Shown: piece by piece, positions 29,764 through 32,195 of the stretch
Position numbering within the stretch: the stretch's first letter is position 1
Layout: every line of letters starts with the position of its first letter
Assembly (NCBI GenBank): GCA_903884105.1
Contig: CAISDJ010000112.1
Coordinates: 1 to 32,195, forward strand
DNA length: 32,195 bases
Source: an uncultured Pseudomonadota bacterium
Lineage (GTDB): Bacteria > Pseudomonadota > Gammaproteobacteria > Steroidobacterales > Steroidobacteraceae
Direction of reading: 5' to 3'
The notes under the pieces: generated by a model
What the model was told of the DNA's origin: nothing
Databases searched by the model: none
What the model saw: the letters and a program-made list of their open reading frames with translations, nothing else
Position numbers and translations under genes: made by a program

Positions 29764-30087
29764 CTATTGCTTTGGCAGCACGCTGTAGAGTTGGTCTTCC
29801 ATGCGCAGCAGTTTGTCAGCGACCCGGGAGGCGTCCACCTGATACGTGCCGCCTTCGATGGCTGACCGCAGCGCCGCGACCCGGGCCTCGTCTACGACCG
29901 ACTGCTCCTTGAGCGTCTGCTCAAGCGCGGCCAGTTGCTTTGCTGACCCAGTGATATGCACGGCATCCACTCCCGGGACCTTGGTCCTGGCGGTGGCGTC
30001 CGTCGCCGATTCATTGCCCTTCCGTTGGACGGAACCGTTTCCAACCTGGACTGGGCGGCTTTCGAACCCGTTGATATTGTGAGGCAC
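29764..30087 (-). CDS. flgM: Anti-sigma-28 factor FlgM
   Basis: This gene encodes 107 residues (Salmonella FlgM 97) from a GTG at 30087, with GGAGAG eight bases upstream. An ATG at 30114 is in frame but would sit at or before the predicted transcription start. The N-terminus is PHNINGF, the middle is Ser/Thr/Lys-rich and unstructured, and the C-terminal sigma-binding region has VDAVHITGSAKQL and ARVAALRSAIEGGTYQVDAS. FlgM holds FliA until the hook is complete, then is secreted. Co-transcribed with flgN. Confidence 0.9.
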   Translation of the reverse strand: MPHNINGFESRPVQVGNGSVQRKGNESATDATARTKVPGVDAVHITGSAKQLAALEQTLKEQSVVDEARVAALRSAIEGGTYQVDASRVADKLLRMEDQLYSVLPKQ

Positions 30088-30117
30088 GTCGTGTCTCTCC
30101 GTTAACTCTTGCAACCT

Positions 30118-30144
30118 ATAGCGACCGTGGCTCGGGAAACTTTA
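30118..30144 (-). promoter_or_regulatory. Sigma-28 (FliA) promoter of flgMN
   Basis: Read on the minus strand, TAAAGTTT (8 of 8 against the FliA -35) is followed after exactly 11 bases by GTCGCTAT (5 of 8 against GCCGATAA). Transcription would begin near 30110, about 24 bases before the GTG of flgM. This matches the class of flgMN in other gammaproteobacteria. Confidence 0.8.
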
Positions 30145-30160
30145 GGGGCCTTCCGGACGC

Positions 30161-30925
30161 TCAAGGCGAGATCCTTACGATATCGGCGCTTTCGACCTTC
30201 CCTTCAACGATGCGCGACGAATTCAGGTTTTGTACCCGGATCCGGTCTGCCGTTCCGCCATCCGCAAGTGCTCTGCCATTGGCGCGGACTTCGATTCCGC
30301 CCACCGCAGCCAACAACGTAACCTGCTGTCCCTTCTTGACCAGGACGTCCGTGGCCAGTTCGTCGTTGCTGATCACTGTACCCGGCGGCAAGGCCCGCCT
30401 GGCATGTCGTCCGGTCAGGTCAGCAGCGGTGGCGACATAATGCGTCGCCAGGCCGGGGACCCGCAATACCTGCGATTCCACGTCGGTCTGACTGAGGCCG
30501 GATCCACGGGCGATCGTGCGCTTGGTGACAAGGACCGGGCCTTCAGACTCCAGAAGCACGGGAACGTAGACGGTCCATTCGGCCCCTTGAGTGCAGCCCA
30601 CCCTTACTGTGGTGCGTGAGGCAAGCTCACTTCCCGACGGCCGTGTTGCCGTCAAGGTGCCGACACAGCGTGCGAGGCGCAAGCGGGAATCGAGATGGCC
30701 GGCCGTTACGATGGCCTGCCTGCCAGTGACTATCGCAGTGGCCGAGGCTTGTGACTTGATGAGGTCTTGAGCTGCGCTGCGAATCGCGTCGAGTGACTGG
30801 ATCTCGCCATCGGCCGCAGCATGGCTGCCAATTGGCCACACCAGTAAGGCAGCGCCTGCCACCGCGATCTGCAGTGCTGTGGCTGCAAGCGTGATGCGGT
30901 CCCGTGTTCGTCGGTTTGTTGACAT
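30161..30925 (-). CDS. flgA: Flagellar P-ring assembly chaperone FlgA
   Basis: This gene encodes 254 residues from the ATG at 30925 (E. coli 219). A basic N-terminus and hydrophobic stretch (about 12-31) ending SHAA-AD form a Sec signal. The SAF-like domain spans about 130-190 with VLVTKRTIARG and RRALPPGTVISNDEL, and the C-terminus has VKKGQQVTLLAAVGGIEVRA and RIRVQNLNSSRIVEG, classic FlgA. It chaperones FlgI into the P ring. The start is uncertain because a sigma-54 promoter overlaps its 5' side; a GTG at codon 22 is the next alternative. Confidence 0.92.
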   Translation of the reverse strand: MSTNRRTRDRITLAATALQIAVAGAALLVWPIGSHAAADGEIQSLDAIRSAAQDLIKSQASATAIVTGRQAIVTAGHLDSRLRLARCVGTLTATRPSGSELASRTTVRVGCTQGAEWTVYVPVLLESEGPVLVTKRTIARGSGLSQTDVESQVLRVPGLATHYVATAADLTGRHARRALPPGTVISNDELATDVLVKKGQQVTLLAAVGGIEVRANGRALADGGTADRIRVQNLNSSRIVEGKVESADIVRISP

Positions 30926-30937
30926 GCCCAGAACATA

Positions 30938-30953
30938 AGCAAGCGCCATGCCA
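30938..30953 (-). promoter_or_regulatory. Sigma-54 promoter of flgA
   Basis: On the minus strand TGGCATG-GCGC-TTGCT gives the -24 GG and -12 GC at the obligatory 10-base interval, one mismatch from the TGGCACG-N4-TTGCW consensus. The start site falls near 30927, leaving almost no leader for the ATG at 30925. flgA is a sigma-54 gene in Pseudomonas, which supports the call. Confidence 0.7.
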
Positions 30954-31037
30954 AGCGCGGTCCGGTATGCCTTCCACGCATTGCATGCAGGCCGGTATCT
31001 GCGACGTAAGCCTGGCGCTCGCATCACGTGCGTCAAT

Positions 31038-31064
31038 TAAAGAACCGTATTGCCGCGCCGATGA
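31038..31064 (+). promoter_or_regulatory. Orphan sigma-28-like promoter upstream of flgB
   Basis: TAAAGAAC (5 of 8 against TAAAGTTT), 11 bases, then GCCGATGA (7 of 8 against GCCGATAA). Initiation near 31071 faces flgB about 200 bases away. No gene starts between them, so it may give flgBCD a late promoter, make a short RNA, or be a remnant of a lost cheV promoter. Confidence 0.55.
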
Positions 31065-31114
31065 AAGCGTTGTCCGACGATCGCGACGTTGTAATCCCTT
31101 CCCGACGACCAGTC

Positions 31115-31150
31115 CTGTCCGGTGGGCGGCAATCTTTTGCCACCTGACAG
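31115..31150 (+). promoter_or_regulatory. Dyad upstream of the flgB sigma-54 promoter
   Basis: CTGTCCGGTGG (31115-31125) and CCACCTGACAG (31140-31150) are inverted repeats matching at 10 of 11 positions across 14 bases. The centre is about 112 bases upstream of the predicted flgB start site, within the range used by sigma-54 activators of the FleR/FlrC type. As RNA from 31071 it could instead fold as a terminator-like hairpin. Identity of a binding protein is inference. Confidence 0.5.
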
Positions 31151-31218
31151 TGTGTTGCTTCACGGAATTGAAGCCCATCGGGTCCTCCGCGACCGCGAAC
31201 TCCCTTGCTTTGTGCTGC

Positions 31219-31234
31219 TGGCACGCCGCTTGCT
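31219..31234 (+). promoter_or_regulatory. Sigma-54 promoter of the flgB operon
   Basis: TGGCACG-CCGC-TTGCT is a perfect match to the TGGCACG-N4-TTGCW consensus with GG and GC 10 bases apart. Initiation near 31245 leaves about 28 bases before flgB, which include the GGAG ribosome-binding site. Confidence 0.88.
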
Positions 31235-31272
31235 AGATGTTCCGCCAGAAAAGTTTTCTGACGGAGACGTCG

Positions 31273-31677
31273 ATGCCCGCGAATCTCGACAGCTATCTCG
31301 GAGTCCATGCCGCCGCCCTGCAAGTCAGGTCGCGTCGCACGGAGCTGCTTGCAACGAATCTGGCCAATGCCGATACGCCAGGCTACCAGGCCCGTGACAT
31401 TGATTTCCGCAGTGTATTGGCCAACGCCGCAGGTGGAGCCAGTTCACCTGTGACCATGAAGGCGACCCATGCCGGTCACTTGCAGACGGCGAGCGCCACC
31501 GAGGCGAATGCCGATCTGCTCTATCGCACGCCCCTGGCTCCCTCGATTGATGGCAACACCGTGGACGTGCAGCTCGAGCAGGCCGCTTTTGCCGAGAACG
31601 CCGTGAGGTATCAGGCCACGCTGTCCTTCCTCAGTTCCAAGTTTCGCGGCTTGATGACGGCGATCAGCGGGCAATGA
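31273..31677 (+). CDS. flgB: Flagellar basal-body rod protein FlgB
   Basis: This gene encodes 134 residues (Salmonella 138) from the ATG at 31273 with GGAG upstream. ATNLANADTPGYQARDIDF (28-46) is the flagellar rod-protein signature, and the C-terminal VRYQATLSFLSSKFRGLMTA forms the coiled-coil end shared by rod proteins. FlgB is the proximal rod subunit attached to the MS ring. It is the first gene after the sigma-54 promoter, and its stop is 64 bases from flgC. Confidence 0.95.
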   Translation: MPANLDSYLGVHAAALQVRSRRTELLATNLANADTPGYQARDIDFRSVLANAAGGASSPVTMKATHAGHLQTASATEANADLLYRTPLAPSIDGNTVDVQLEQAAFAENAVRYQATLSFLSSKFRGLMTAISGQ

Positions 31678-31741
31678 GCATGCAAGCCCACTCCAGCAGG
31701 CCTGCAGTACAAAACCCGTTTAGGACCAGGTTGTAACGAAT

Positions 31742-32155
31742 ATGTCCACATTCAAGATCTTCGACATCGCCGGATCCGGTATGAGCGCCCAGTCGGTGCG
31801 GCTCAATACAACGGCGAGCAACCTCGCCAATGCAGACAGCGTAAGCGGCGATCCGAACAAGGTGTACCGGGCGCGTCATCCGCTGTTCGCGGCAATCAAG
31901 GCAGGTATGGGGTCCGATCAGAGTTCCGCGGCGGTGAAGGTCCTCGGCATTGCCGAGAATCAGGCACCGGCGACCGTGCGCTATGAGCCCGGCAACCCGC
32001 TGGCGGACGCCGAAGGCAATGTGTATGCACCCAACGTCAACGTTGTCGAGGAGATGGTCGACATGATTTCCGCTTCCCGCGCCTACCAGAACAATGTCGA
32101 GGTCATGAATACCTCGAAAGAAATGCTCCTGGCGACGCTGAAGCTCGGCCAGTAG
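31742..32155 (+). CDS. flgC: Flagellar basal-body rod protein FlgC
   Basis: This gene encodes 137 residues (Salmonella 134). FKIFDIAGSGMSAQSVRLNT, then TASNLANADSVSG is the rod signature, RYEPGNPLADAEGNVYAPNV is the FlgC-specific segment, and the C-terminal MVDMISASRAYQNNVEVMNT is the conserved terminal helix. FlgC is a proximal rod subunit exported by the type III apparatus. It is in one transcript with flgB and the next gene 29 bases on. Confidence 0.97.
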   Translation: MSTFKIFDIAGSGMSAQSVRLNTTASNLANADSVSGDPNKVYRARHPLFAAIKAGMGSDQSSAAVKVLGIAENQAPATVRYEPGNPLADAEGNVYAPNVNVVEEMVDMISASRAYQNNVEVMNTSKEMLLATLKLGQ

Positions 32156-32184
32156 ACGAACCGACACCGTAGAGGAAACGATCC

Positions 32185-32195
32185 ATGGCAAGCAC
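32185..32195 (+). CDS. flgD: Start of next flagellar gene, probably flgD (partial)
   Basis: Only ATG-GCA-AGC and two further bases are visible. The AGAGGAAACG Shine-Dalgarno nine bases upstream supports a real start. In gammaproteobacteria flgD (hook cap) almost always follows flgC, which is the only basis for the name. Confidence 0.5.

Larger units (their letters stand above)
30926..31272. other. Divergent regulatory region between flgA and flgB
   Basis: These 347 bases hold no convincing gene. They carry, from left to right, a sigma-54 box for flgA (minus), an orphan sigma-28-like promoter (plus), an 11-bp dyad, and a sigma-54 box for flgB (plus). Relatives such as Pseudomonas and Xanthomonas often have cheV between these two genes, and it is absent here. 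Confidence 0.75.

Noticed and set aside
30088-30114. Upstream ATG for FlgM
   Set aside because: It lies at the predicted sigma-28 start site; the GTG at 30087 has the ribosome-binding site and the FlgM-like N-terminus.
31128-31143. Second minus-strand sigma-54-like box (TGGCAAA then TTGC)
   Set aside because: The GG and GC are 9 bases apart instead of 10, a spacing that normally abolishes sigma-54 recognition.
31122-31397. A 91-codon plus-strand frame that overlaps the start of flgB
   Set aside because: It runs through the sigma-54 promoter and into flgB in another frame, with no motif, so it does not explain the orphan promoter.

Overview
The window is a chromosomal segment of a GC-rich, motile Gammaproteobacterium. 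The evidence is the E. coli-like S10-spc-alpha ribosomal order preceded by tuf, divergent uvrA/ssb, the miaB-phoH-ybeY-corC-lnt block, and a flgN-flgM-flgA / flgB-flgC flagellar arrangement with sigma-54 and sigma-28 type promoters, as in Pseudomonas or Vibrio hierarchies. Unusual features such as the extended r-protein tails suggest a lineage near Xanthomonadales, Nevskiales or Steroidobacterales, but the genus cannot be fixed by reading alone.

Layout. 1-14875: the 3' end of tuf, then rpsJ, a 340-base gap holding a promoter and a highly structured leader, then rplC to rpmJ (S10 and spc operons including secY), a promoter, rpsM-rpsK-rpsD-rpoA-rplQ (alpha operon) and a textbook intrinsic terminator. 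14994-16461: mscL, a small repeat-rich putative lipoprotein and a GNAT-like gene. 16486-20082: uvrA on the minus strand, convergent with the GNAT gene and divergent from ssb. 20203-25516: miaB, phoH (ybeZ), ybeY, corC and lnt, mostly overlapping or closely packed, linking tRNA modification, rRNA maturation and envelope lipoprotein maturation. 25587-26432: an exported, probable outer-membrane beta-barrel protein of unknown role. 26723-29013: an RhlE-type RNA helicase converging on a CorA-type metal channel. 29227-32195: flgN, flgM and flgA on the minus strand and flgB, flgC and the first codons of the next gene (probably flgD) on the plus strand.

How it works together. The first half makes ribosomes, the SecYEG core and the RNA polymerase alpha subunit as one growth-controlled supply line. 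The middle holds DNA-repair and membrane-safety genes. The right end builds the flagellar rod and P ring and controls sigma-28 through FlgM. Recognisable promoters match this: sigma-54 for flgA and flgB, sigma-28 for flgM, plus an orphan sigma-28-like site where many relatives carry cheV.

There is no CRISPR array, insertion sequence, prophage, tRNA or rRNA gene. I see no wholly new multi-gene system. The most novel material is regulatory: the leader between rpsJ and rplC, intercistronic hairpins in the spc and alpha operons, and the promoter and dyad cluster between flgA and flgB.
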